Shown here piece after piece: positions 1-5,765 of a DNA stretch of 5,765 bases (its first letter is position 1; each line of letters begins with the position of its first letter). The DNA comes from an uncultured Bacteroidales bacterium (GTDB taxonomy: Bacteria; Bacteroidota; Bacteroidia; Bacteroidales; Paludibacteraceae): contig CAIUKZ010000457.1 in the NCBI GenBank assembly GCA_903899865.1, positions 1 through 5,765 on the forward strand. The letters run 5' to 3'. Both the position numbers and the translations under genes were made by a program. The notes under the pieces are model-generated. The model had not been told where the DNA came from and searched no databases. It worked only from the letters and a program-made list of their open reading frames with translations.

Positions 1-1
1 T

Positions 2-328
2 ACTGGCTTTCCGTACACCAATTTCAAGAATCTGGACAAATACATGCAATACCTTAGTTGGGCTATGACTTCCACACGTGGGTTACGTCGGTTAGGTTCA
101 GCAGCTGTAGATTTGTCCTATGTGGCTTGTGGGAGATTTGATGCCTTCTTCGAAACTGACCTCAAAGCATGGGATGTGGCTGCTGGTGCTTTTATCGTCA
201 AAGAAGCAGGTGGTAATGTTTTCGATTTCGGTGGTGGTAGCGATTTTGTGTTTGGAGGACAGATCATCGCTTCAAATCAATCATTGACTACGATAATGCT
301 AGAGAAAGCTAAAGAATTGATGCAATAA
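2..328 (+). CDS. Inositol monophosphatase-family phosphatase, C-terminal part (5' end outside window)
   Basis: This is the last 108 codons of an Mg2+-dependent phosphatase of the inositol monophosphatase superfamily (IMPase / SuhB / CysQ-like). The frame is open from position 2, so the start lies upstream of the window. Seen in the sequence: a LRRLGSAAVDLSYVACGRFD stretch (visible residues 28-47) and then the family's C-terminal signature WDVAAG (57-62) followed by IVKEAGG. In characterised family members the Asp of WD is a metal ligand and the adjacent stretch helps select substrate. The N-terminal metal sites (the usual GE and DPLDGT motifs) are not visible, so activity cannot be judged. 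Family members hydrolyse myo-inositol-1-phosphate, related sugar phosphates or 3'-phosphoadenosine phosphates; the substrate cannot be fixed from this part. The DUF2148 gene follows on the same strand after 21 bp, probably in the same transcript. Confidence 0.9.
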   Translation, partial: TGFPYTNFKNLDKYMQYLSWAMTSTRGLRRLGSAAVDLSYVACGRFDAFFETDLKAWDVAAGAFIVKEAGGNVFDFGGGSDFVFGGQIIASNQSLTTIMLEKAKELMQ

Positions 329-349
329 AAATTCAAAAATCAAATACCC

Positions 350-883
350 ATGATTATCAACGAAAGAGAAAATCGAAGTGAACGATTGTTGCAAGTAGCC
401 AATGAAATGATGACAGCTGCACGCACAGCACCCAAAGGAAAAGGAGTTGATATTATAGAAGTGGCATTGGTTGTGGGTGATGATATTCTGGAATTGTCAA
501 AGGCAATGATGGAGCAGGGGAAAATTCCAGGCTTTAAATCCATGCTTCGCGACGGAGAAAATATCCTGCATTCTGAGGCTATCGTGTTAATTGGCACCAG
601 ACCTCAGCCTTTGATGACAGACTGTGGGTATTGCGGATTCGAGTCCTGTGCCAAAAAAAATGAGCATCCTTCCATTCCTTGTGCCATCAACACGGTTGAT
701 GTTGGTATTGCCATTGGCTCTGCTTGCGCTGTGGCTGCGGATCACCGTGTGGATAGTAGAGTGATGATATCGGTGGGTAGGATGGCAGAAAAAATGGGAA
801 TGCTTCCCAACGCATATTCCATTTATGGTATTCCAATCAGTTCTACATCTAAAAGTCCTTTCTTTGACCGGACTATGCACTAA
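350..883 (+). CDS. DUF2148 family protein with ferredoxin-like cysteine domain
   Basis: A 177-residue protein matching my recollection of the uncharacterised DUF2148 / 'ferredoxin domain-containing protein' family (PF09918). The N-terminal part (residues 9-55, with an AARTAPKGKG segment at 23-32) resembles the start of nitroreductase-fold proteins. The middle holds a cysteine cluster, DCGYCGFESC (91-100), then C111 and C126, giving C92, C95, C100 and C111 as likely [4Fe-4S] ligands. The C-terminus ends in IPISSTSKSPFFDR (161-174), which I recall as a conserved tail of the family. No signal peptide or membrane segment is seen, so it is probably cytoplasmic. The biochemical function is unknown; a flavin- or Fe-S-dependent redox role is an inference from the two resemblances. 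The ATG at 350 is chosen because it follows the upstream gene by 21 bp and gives the full N-terminal helix. No Shine-Dalgarno is visible, only an A-rich leader. The gene ends 9 bp before the terminator hairpin. Confidence 0.85.
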   Translation: MIINERENRSERLLQVANEMMTAARTAPKGKGVDIIEVALVVGDDILELSKAMMEQGKIPGFKSMLRDGENILHSEAIVLIGTRPQPLMTDCGYCGFESCAKKNEHPSIPCAINTVDVGIAIGSACAVAADHRVDSRVMISVGRMAEKMGMLPNAYSIYGIPISSTSKSPFFDRTMH

Positions 884-891
884 AAAACAAT

Positions 892-926
892 CAACCCTAA
901 TGAGTTTCAATATCTCACTAGGGTTG
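892..926. terminator. Bidirectional intrinsic terminator between convergent genes
   Basis: A 13-bp inverted repeat (arms 892-904 and 914-926, CAACCCTAATGAG / CTCACTAGGGTTG) with a 9-nt loop lies between the stops of the DUF2148 gene and the GGGP synthase gene. Reading + the stem is followed by the T-rich run GTATTTCTATTTTCTATTTT. Reading - it is followed by GATTGTTTTTTAG, whose T run overlaps the DUF2148 stop codon. The single imperfect pair (900/918) is A-C in the + RNA but a G-U wobble in the - RNA, so the stem should be uninterrupted for the - strand operon. It fits termination of both converging transcripts. Confidence 0.85.
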
Positions 927-957
927 TATTTCTATTTTCTATTTTCAATTCTAATTT

Positions 958-1731
958 TCACTCATTTTCATCTTCGTCTATTTCTTCATATTTCCCATAG
1001 TTGCGTGCACATTCTACCAACGCATTGACTCTAAATGGGTCTTGTTCAATAATATTGCCTACTACCACTATATCAGCTCCAGCATCATAGGCCTTTGTTA
1101 AGTCCTCTACTGTCTTAATACCACCTCCAACTATCAAAGGAAGCGACAATCCATTTGCCACATATTCAATCATTTCAGATGGCACAGGGTGAATCGCACC
1201 ACTACCAGCTTCAAGATATACCATCTTCATTCCCAACAGCTCAGCTGCTACAGCAGTGGACAATGCAATTTCCTTCTTATCGTTCGGAATAGGTTTTGTA
1301 TTACTAATATATTCCACCGAACTGGGCTTGCCGCCGTCAATCAAAACATATCCGGTTGATATAACTTCTACATCCGAGTTTTTGATGGCTACAGATGAGG
1401 TGATATGTTGACCAATGAGAAATTCGGCATTTCTACCTGAAAGTAACGAAAGATACAACATTGCATGTGCATTGGCACTAAACTGCGATGCATCGCCTGG
1501 AAAAAGGATGACATCAGCCTTGGTTTCCTCCTTGAGAAGGTCTATGAAAGTATCGGTAGGCGCAAGCGTGTGACTACCTCCCACGAAAATAAAATCGGGC
1601 TGACTAGAAAGCATGGCCGAAATAGTAGCTGACAATACCCTGCCACGACATTTGTCTGGATCCAACAAGACAGCAATCATTTTGTGCTTTGCCTCACGGT
1701 TCAAGAGAATCTTTCTGTAGATTGAATTCAT
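958..1731 (-). CDS. Geranylgeranylglyceryl phosphate synthase (GGGP synthase / PcrB family)
   Basis: A 257-residue TIM-barrel prenyltransferase that joins sn-glycerol-1-phosphate to a polyprenyl diphosphate, the first committed step of archaeal-type ether lipid synthesis. Motifs seen: LLDPDK (22-27), FVGGSHT (49-55), LFPGDASQF (76-84), YLEAGSGA (172-179), VGGGI (201-205) and GADIVVVGN (218-226). The last three form the phosphate-binding loops of the family. Bacteroidota enzymes studied so far belong to group II and generally make the geranylgeranyl product, unlike Bacillus PcrB, which uses heptaprenyl diphosphate; assigning that chain length here is inference. The frame is open to a TTG at 1755, but the ATG at 1731 is preferred: it gives the usual N-terminus (MNSIYRKILL) and leaves an 11-nt gap after the PPTase stop. 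The C-terminus is a short acidic tail (EEIDEDENE, 249-257). This is the last gene of the gldE operon and ends 32 bp before the terminator stem. Confidence 0.93.
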   Translation of the reverse strand: MNSIYRKILLNREAKHKMIAVLLDPDKCRGRVLSATISAMLSSQPDFIFVGGSHTLAPTDTFIDLLKEETKADVILFPGDASQFSANAHAMLYLSLLSGRNAEFLIGQHITSSVAIKNSDVEVISTGYVLIDGGKPSSVEYISNTKPIPNDKKEIALSTAVAAELLGMKMVYLEAGSGAIHPVPSEMIEYVANGLSLPLIVGGGIKTVEDLTKAYDAGADIVVVGNIIEQDPFRVNALVECARNYGKYEEIDEDENE

Positions 1732-1742
1732 GGTAACTTGTT

Positions 1743-2363
1743 TTATGCTATGCAATACACCAACGTATATATAGCTGTTTGAATATAACTTAGATCAAAG
1801 GATTTGTTTATTGACACCCGTTTTGCTGTAAAAGTCCCTTGTACTTCTATCTCGAAATCGGTTATTTCAAGTTCTTGTGAAAAATCAACAACGTCGCGAC
1901 CGATAATCTTATAAAGTGCTTCTTTGGTCGACCAAGCTATTTGGGTTTTTCTCAGATCATGTTCAGAATATAAATAAGCTTGTTCGTGACTACTCAAAAA
2001 CCGCTGATACACCCTTGATATTTTATCCGAGTTGATTTCTATATCAACGCCTACCTCTCTATTGGGATGAATAATCACTGCTACGTAATTACCACTATGA
2101 GAAATTGACATCTGAAAATTCTTTTTTTTAGGATATGGCTTTCCACTCTCGGTATAACCTACATCTACTGTATTGGCAATGCGCTTGAGGGCAAGTCTTG
2201 CACCTAAAAACTCCTTTTTTCGCTTTTCGGAGTATGTGTCACAAGCTACAACAGATTCCAATTCATCTTGTTCAAATAATGAAATAAGCTGAGCCGATGT
2301 TTCTGTTATTTCTATCACTACCAATCTGGCTTGGTCAATATGAACATCATGATGAATGATCAT
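1743..2363 (-). CDS. 4'-phosphopantetheinyl transferase, Sfp type
   Basis: A 206-residue cytoplasmic enzyme that moves the phosphopantetheine arm of coenzyme A onto a conserved serine of acyl, peptidyl or polyketide carrier proteins. Both superfamily signatures are intact: GVDIE (105-109), with the Mg2+ ligands D107 and E109, and WSTKEALYK (144-152), with E148 and K152. Upstream are the KKEFLGAR helix (49-56), GKPY (74-77) and SISHSGNYVAV (86-96), all typical of Sfp/EntD-type proteins. The length fits a compact two-subdomain Sfp-type enzyme rather than the roughly 120-residue AcpS. The frame is open to a GTG at 2372, but the ATG at 2363 is preferred because it overlaps the gldD stop as ATGA, a classic coupling arrangement. 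The target carrier protein is not in the window. Housekeeping fatty-acid carrier protein or a pigment/polyketide system are both possible. Confidence 0.93.
   Translation of the reverse strand: MIIHHDVHIDQARLVVIEITETSAQLISLFEQDELESVVACDTYSEKRKKEFLGARLALKRIANTVDVGYTESGKPYPKKKNFQMSISHSGNYVAVIIHPNREVGVDIEINSDKISRVYQRFLSSHEQAYLYSEHDLRKTQIAWSTKEALYKIIGRDVVDFSQELEITDFEIEVQGTFTAKRVSINKSFDLSYIQTAIYTLVYCIA
2360..2363 (-). other. ATGA stop/start overlap coupling gldD to the PPTase gene
   Basis: On the - strand the four bases read ATGA: ATG starts the phosphopantetheinyl transferase and TGA ends gldD. No separate ribosome-binding site is apparent, so reinitiation by ribosomes finishing gldD is likely. 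This decides the PPTase start over the GTG nine bases upstream. Confidence 0.8.
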
Positions 2364-2941
2364 TTTTTCCACTCAAAGCTTTCCATGATACGTATCACAT
2401 CTTCTCTAATGTATTTTACCATCGGTGCAATAGAATCTTTATTTGGCACATTGTCAAAATACAATGATCCTCTAAAAAAATGTTTACTACTATCCGTGAG
2501 TATAAACTGAACACTCGAAGCAGTATTCCCCTTTAAATCATATAATATGCCATACACTCGCTTTTCAGGATGAAGGAACACCTTTTCAGCTATTCCGTCG
2601 GCCTTCACACTGTGTTTATACACAAATTTTCTTCCATCTTCAAGTAACCTTTCCAAGTTCCCGTTTACTGGCATATAGCTACAGTAAATACTGGCATTTA
2701 AGTGTGGGTACTGAATATCGACCCATTGCTCTTGACCTTCTTGTATATGATCCTTAATTTCAGTTGACGAGGAGCACTCGAATTTATAGGCACTTTTTGT
2801 ATCCAAACACTTATACTCATGCGCTGGCAAATCTACTCTGAAATAGCCATAAGGCAAAGGCATCTGTGATTTGGAACATGAAAACAGAACTGTTGAACAG
2901 CACAAAATTATAAATATTTTCGAGATTCGAACAAAATACAT
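2360..2941 (-). CDS. gldD: Gliding motility lipoprotein GldD
   Basis: A 193-residue predicted lipoprotein. The N-terminus has a basic start (MYFVRISK), a hydrophobic stretch (9-20) and a lipobox LFSC ending at C22, so it should be cleaved by signal peptidase II and lipidated. Just after the lipid anchor comes PLPYGYFRVDLPAHEY (28-43), which I recognise as the family's conserved start, matching the P-x-P-x-GY-x-R pattern of GldD. The rest is a soluble, probably periplasmic domain rich in aromatic residues. GldD is required for gliding and associated with type IX secretion in Flavobacterium johnsoniae; its biochemical role is unknown. The frame is open to an ATG at 3013 inside gldE, but the ATG at 2941 is chosen: it places the signal peptide at the N-terminus and leaves a 28-nt gap after gldE instead of a 44-nt overlap. 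The 3' end overlaps the PPTase start. Confidence 0.92.
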   Translation of the reverse strand: MYFVRISKIFIILCCSTVLFSCSKSQMPLPYGYFRVDLPAHEYKCLDTKSAYKFECSSSTEIKDHIQEGQEQWVDIQYPHLNASIYCSYMPVNGNLERLLEDGRKFVYKHSVKADGIAEKVFLHPEKRVYGILYDLKGNTASSVQFILTDSSKHFFRGSLYFDNVPNKDSIAPMVKYIREDVIRIMESFEWKK

Positions 2942-2969
2942 GGCTTTTTTTCTAAAAACAGTTAATTTA

Positions 2970-4322
2970 TTATGCCGTAACAGCATTCTCGGTGGGTTCA
3001 TCCACCTTTTCATTCTTAATTGTGAGTTTGATTCGTTGTATTCTACGTTGATCTACAGCCACAATTTCAAACTGATATTGTCCAAATTCGATGGTTTCAT
3101 TAACAGCAGGAATATCACCTTTCAATTCAAGTATCAATCCCGCTAATGTTTCAACTTCTTCCGTAGCTTTTCCAAAATCATCCTCTGATATTTCTTCAAT
3201 CTTGAAAAAGTCATTCAATTGAATTTTAGCTTCAAACACAAAATGGTTATCATCGATTTTGGTGTACAGTTTTACTTCTTCGTCGTACTCGTCGCTTATA
3301 TCACCTACTATTTCTTCCACTATGTCCTCCATTGTAATCAATCCTGAAGTGCCCCCATATTCATCGACCACAATGGCTAAGTGTATCTTGTTTTTTTGAA
3401 ACTCATGCAGCAAATCATTGATTTTCTTTGTTTCTGGCACATAATAGGCTTGACGTATCAAACTTTGCCACCGATAGTAGATTGGTTTGTCCAAATGGGG
3501 AAGTAGGTCTTTGCTATACAGAATTCCCTTGATATTATCGCGCGTACCTGCAAAAACAGGGATTCTTGAATAGCCCGACTGTATTATGATGTCTATCACT
3601 TGCTTGAAATTCATTTTAACATCTACATCTACCATATCCACCCTAGATGTCATGATTTCTTCTACCTGAATATTACCAAACTTGATAATACCCTCAAGAA
3701 GCTCCGTGTCTTCATCCTTACTGTTAGTGGTTAGTTCAAGTGCATGTGACAGCTCCACCATTGAAATGTTTGACTTGTTGTACTTAGAAAGTCTGTTGTT
3801 GACCAAAGACGTAGAGTTGACTAACAAACTCACAAATGGACTAAGGGCCTTGTCTAAAAACGAAAGGATTGGAATGGTGAATAATGCAGTTTTTTTGGAA
3901 AACTGAGCTGCATATATTTTGGGGATGACTTCTCCAAAAAGTAATATTGCAAATGTGATAATGATGGTGTTAAATAGAAATCCTAAAACGGGGGCACGCT
4001 CAAAATTTAAAACCGTATTGGTGAAATAGGTAAGTAATAAAATAACACCTATGTTGACAAAATTATTACCTATCAGGATGGTGCCTAATAACCGCTGTGG
4101 ACTTTTTATAAAACGAAGAATATTCTGTTCTGAGTTATGACTGCTTTCTTCCAATTCTTCAATTTCTTGTGGGTCTAATGAAAAGAAAGCAACCTCAGAT
4201 GCAGAAATAATGGCCGAACAACACAACAAGAGTACGGTGATAAACAAAGCTACCAACCCTGAAAACGTGACCGGATGCGTGGTGACACCGTCAAAAATCA
4301 ATTTTAACCATTCAAAGTCCAA
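2970..4322 (-). CDS. gldE: Gliding motility-associated membrane protein GldE (CNNM/CBS/CorC-type)
   Basis: A 450-residue inner-membrane protein with the CorC/hemolysin C-like layout. An N-terminal DUF21/CNNM transmembrane domain (about 20-190) has a first helix at 22-40 running into SASEVAFFSL (40-49), then RLLGTILIGNNFVNI (77-91) and FGEVIPK (129-135). A CBS pair follows (about 222-341) with EEIMTSRVD (221-229), SGYSRIPVF (248-256) and DEYGGTSGLITMEDIVEEIV (319-338). A C-terminal CorC/HlyC-type domain spans about 350-437. Relatives include Mg2+/Co2+ transport and efflux proteins. Placement directly before gldD identifies it as GldE, which is genetically linked to gliding in F. johnsoniae; its transported ion, if any, is unknown. 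The only usable start is TTG at 4322: an in-frame TAA lies 15 bases upstream and the next in-frame ATG is codon 188. The resulting MDFEW fits the MDP-type N-terminus of relatives as I recall it. First gene of the operon after a 249-bp gap. Confidence 0.93.
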   Translation of the reverse strand: MDFEWLKLIFDGVTTHPVTFSGLVALFITVLLLCCSAIISASEVAFFSLDPQEIEELEESSHNSEQNILRFIKSPQRLLGTILIGNNFVNIGVILLLTYFTNTVLNFERAPVLGFLFNTIIITFAILLFGEVIPKIYAAQFSKKTALFTIPILSFLDKALSPFVSLLVNSTSLVNNRLSKYNKSNISMVELSHALELTTNSKDEDTELLEGIIKFGNIQVEEIMTSRVDMVDVDVKMNFKQVIDIIIQSGYSRIPVFAGTRDNIKGILYSKDLLPHLDKPIYYRWQSLIRQAYYVPETKKINDLLHEFQKNKIHLAIVVDEYGGTSGLITMEDIVEEIVGDISDEYDEEVKLYTKIDDNHFVFEAKIQLNDFFKIEEISEDDFGKATEEVETLAGLILELKGDIPAVNETIEFGQYQFEIVAVDQRRIQRIKLTIKNEKVDEPTENAVTA

Positions 4323-4571
4323 TGAAATATCTGTTTAAATGAATACCTAAGAAATATATAAATCGCCTATGAAGTCTCCACGATTTGACAATCTATCGTG
4401 ATACACAAAACCTACATGCTAGCACGGTGGTAAATCAAAACAATAGACAAACACAAAATTACACTTTTTTTATACTTAAGTAGCAATTAAATAATGCAAA
4501 AATGACCATTGCATAAACTTATCGCAAATCGGAACATCATCCACCAAGTAGTAATGGAGAAGTAGCGGCTA
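4323..4571. other. Non-coding gap upstream of gldE
   Basis: The AT-rich 249-bp gap separates two same-strand genes and holds no convincing ORF. It should contain the gldE promoter and leader and the 3' end of the LutA-like transcript. I see a possible promoter element (4454-4461) and two short inverted repeats: CACGAT/ATCGTG at 4379-4384 and 4395-4400, and ATGCAA/TTGCAT at 4494-4499 and 4509-4514. Neither repeat is followed by a clear T run on the - strand, so I do not call an intrinsic terminator for the LutA-like gene. No tRNA-like or known riboswitch pattern was recognised. Confidence 0.6.
4454..4461 (-). promoter_or_regulatory. Candidate Bacteroidota -7 promoter element for the gldE operon
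   Basis: On the - strand these bases read TAATTTTG, a full match to the TANNTTTG -7 consensus known for Bacteroidota primary sigma factors. A TTG that could serve as the -33 element lies at 4486-4484, 22 bases upstream, slightly farther than usual, which weakens the case. Transcription would start near 4448 and give a gldE leader of roughly 125 nt. It is the only TANNTTTG match I found on the - strand of this gap. Confidence 0.35.
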
Positions 4572-5294
4572 TCAATACCCACTCGCCAATACATCAGCAA
4601 GATGCACCCCTTGTATGGCTATCCCGTTTTTTGAACAGTATCCATTGATATTCATCAAGCAAGATGCCTCCGTACTCACAATGTATTTCACTCCAGTAGC
4701 AAGTGCACTTTCAACTTTCTTTTGTGCCATCGCAACAGAGATGGATGGATGTTTCACAGCAAAAGTTCCTCCAAACCCACAACAAGTTTCACACTCCTCC
4801 ATCTCTATCAGCTCTAATCCAGCTACTTGTGAGAGAAGCTGTCTTGGCTCATCTTTTATGCCATATTCTCTGAGTGCCGAACAGGAGTCATGAAAGGTAA
4901 CTTTGTGTGGAAAAATGGCACCAAGCTGCTCTACCTTAAGGATGTTTATTAGAAAATCTGACAACTCAAACACCTTGTCTTTTATTGCCAAATGTTTTGC
5001 CTGTAGCTCCGGATCTTGTGCCATCAGCTTCTGATAATGATGTTTTACAAAACTAGTACAAGAGCCCGATGGTGATACAATGGGGCAATTGGTATCAAAA
5101 TCATTCAAAAACTTCTTGGCTAGTGTTGAGGCCTCGTTCCAATATCCACTATTGAAAGCGGGTTGTCCACAACATGTTTGATTGTTGTTAAACACCACTT
5201 TACAGCCTGCCTTTTCAAGAACTTTCACTGTGTTGAAGCCTGTTTGTGGATATAGTTGGTCAATATAGCAAGGGATAAATAATTGCACCTCCAT
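4572..5294 (-). CDS. LutA/LldE-like (Fe-S)-binding protein with two CCG domains
   Basis: A 240-residue cytoplasmic protein with two cysteine-rich CCG domains (PF02754), as in LutA/LldE, GlpC and heterodisulfide reductase subunit B. The first uses C9, TCCGQPAFNSGY (40-51) and SGSC79; the second uses HDSC138, ETCCGFGGTF (169-178) and EASC212. All six core cysteine positions are present, consistent with bound iron-sulfur clusters and electron transfer. In Bacillus LutA works with LutB and LutC to oxidise L-lactate, and E. coli LldE is equivalent. No LutB or LutC is visible here: the downstream neighbour is gldE and the upstream one an EEP-family protein, so a lactate role is only possible and the symbol is left blank. 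The frame is open to a TTG at 5309, but the ATG at 5294 gives the typical start MEVQLFIPC, so it is chosen. No clear promoter is seen in the 52-bp gap behind it. Confidence 0.9.
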   Translation of the reverse strand: MEVQLFIPCYIDQLYPQTGFNTVKVLEKAGCKVVFNNNQTCCGQPAFNSGYWNEASTLAKKFLNDFDTNCPIVSPSGSCTSFVKHHYQKLMAQDPELQAKHLAIKDKVFELSDFLINILKVEQLGAIFPHKVTFHDSCSALREYGIKDEPRQLLSQVAGLELIEMEECETCCGFGGTFAVKHPSISVAMAQKKVESALATGVKYIVSTEASCLMNINGYCSKNGIAIQGVHLADVLASGY

Positions 5295-5346
5295 ATAGTT
5301 GATATTCAAGAATTAGTAGTTAGAAAATATGCCTTTGTGAACTTAC

Positions 5347-5765
5347 CTAGTGCATGTCGAAATCAACATATACAGGTAGATGATCTGAGTAACCTCCGTG
5401 ATACTTGAAACCAACATAAGTTCTACAAGGCTGTTTCCCCAAGTACTTAATGTCATCCTCCAACAAAAAATCGGCATCAAAAATATGCACCTTAGCGCTT
5501 TGAGTATTGATTCCAGAGGATGAAACCAGCAAATTGCTAGAAACAATAATTTGGTCAAGCATTCCCCATTCTCCTTTGTACTTATTAGTTCCCTTTTGAT
5601 CCAAATGCATCTGATACATCAAATTATACATCTGCTTTGGTTTAACAGCCTTTTCTACAGGCAATGCGGCAAGTACATTATTGAGACTTTTATTAGAGGG
5701 GTAATCGTTAAAATCGCCCATCACTACGATATTAGCATGCTTACTGGCAACAAAGATACTATCAA
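5347..5765 (-). CDS. Endonuclease/exonuclease/phosphatase (EEP) family protein, C-terminal part
   Basis: The last 138 codons of a protein of the DNase I-like EEP superfamily, whose start lies beyond the right edge. The visible part begins DSIFVASKHANIVVMGDFND. GDFND (residues 16-20 of the visible part) is the conserved catalytic Asp-Asn motif, and SDHLPVYVDF (126-135) is the C-terminal His motif that completes the active site. A WGMLDQIIVSS stretch (66-76) between them fits the strand carrying another conserved Asp. The layout resembles Bacteroidota EEP proteins often annotated as endonuclease or phosphodiesterase-like. Whether the substrate is nucleic acid, a phospholipid or a sugar phosphate cannot be told here, and any signal peptide is out of view. 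The gene ends 52 bp before the LutA-like gene on the same strand, so co-transcription is possible. Confidence 0.9.
   Translation of the reverse strand, partial: DSIFVASKHANIVVMGDFNDYPSNKSLNNVLAALPVEKAVKPKQMYNLMYQMHLDQKGTNKYKGEWGMLDQIIVSSNLLVSSSGINTQSAKVHIFDADFLLEDDIKYLGKQPCRTYVGFKYHGGYSDHLPVYVDFDMH

Noticed and set aside
587..910. Open frame of 107 codons on the - strand opposite the DUF2148 gene
   Set aside because: It is antisense to a clear family member, has no recognisable domain, and its composition (many His, Arg, Cys, Thr) looks like a shadow frame.
928..968. Repeated TATTTTC-like units downstream of the terminator stem
   Set aside because: The units are irregular and short; they read as a T-rich terminator tract running into the end of the GGGP synthase gene rather than a designed repeat.
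2942..3013. Upstream ATG that would extend gldD by 24 residues
   Set aside because: It would lie inside gldE and bury the signal peptide and lipobox behind a basic extension; the ATG at 2941 gives a proper lipoprotein N-terminus.
2871..3146. Open frame of 91 codons on the + strand across the gldD/gldE junction
   Set aside because: It is antisense to the start of gldD and the end of gldE, both strongly supported, and has no recognisable features.
4417..4424. 8-bp palindrome TGCTAGCA in the gap before gldE
   Set aside because: A single short palindrome is expected by chance and has no partner copy or flanking symmetry.
4494..4514. ATGCAA/TTGCAT repeat considered as a terminator for the LutA-like gene
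   Set aside because: The stem is only 6 bp and AT-rich, with no T run following on the - strand.
5343..5558. Open frame of 71 codons on the - strand overlapping the EEP-family gene
   Set aside because: It is a different frame of the same strand inside a gene with catalytic motifs GDFND and SDH; the translated sequence shows no family resemblance.

Overview
The window looks like chromosomal DNA from a gliding (or gliding-ancestry) member of the Bacteroidota. The main reason is a gldE-gldD pair, whose products are the CBS-domain membrane protein and the lipoprotein of the gliding motility/type IX secretion (T9SS) gene set. Supporting signs are the AT-rich composition (roughly 40% GC by eye), the lack of clear Shine-Dalgarno sequences before most starts, and a group II-type geranylgeranylglyceryl phosphate synthase of the kind found in this phylum. 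I cannot assign an order or genus.

Layout. On the + strand, positions 1-883 hold the C-terminal part of an inositol monophosphatase-family enzyme, followed 21 bp later by a complete DUF2148 'ferredoxin domain' protein. A 74-bp convergent gap (884-957) contains a strong inverted repeat with T-rich flanks on both sides, read here as a bidirectional terminator. Everything to its right is on the - strand. In transcription order (right to left) these are: the C-terminal part of an endonuclease/exonuclease/phosphatase-family protein (5765-5347), a two-CCG-domain LutA/LldE-like (Fe-S)-binding protein (5294-4572), a 249-bp non-coding gap (4571-4323), then gldE (4322-2970), gldD (2941-2360), a Sfp-type 4'-phosphopantetheinyl transferase (2363-1743) and a geranylgeranylglyceryl phosphate synthase (1731-958).

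The last four genes are packed with a 28-nt gap, a 4-nt ATGA overlap and an 11-nt gap, and end at the shared terminator, so they very likely form one operon. A candidate Bacteroidota-type -7 element (TAATTTTG on the - strand) lies in the gap before gldE. The operon joins two envelope/gliding proteins, an enzyme that activates carrier proteins (fatty-acid, polyketide or flexirubin-type synthesis) and an enzyme that makes an archaeal-type ether lipid precursor. A shared theme of envelope lipid and gliding/secretion is plausible but is my inference.

Four start sites were corrected against the longest open frame: gldD, the PPTase, the GGGP synthase and the LutA-like gene all use an internal ATG. 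gldE has only a TTG start available. I found no RNA genes, mobile elements, CRISPR arrays or tRNAs. Most of the window is ordinary core or conserved Bacteroidota content. The points most worth following are the uncharacterised DUF2148 protein, the ether-lipid enzyme at the end of a gliding operon, and the leader and start of gldE.
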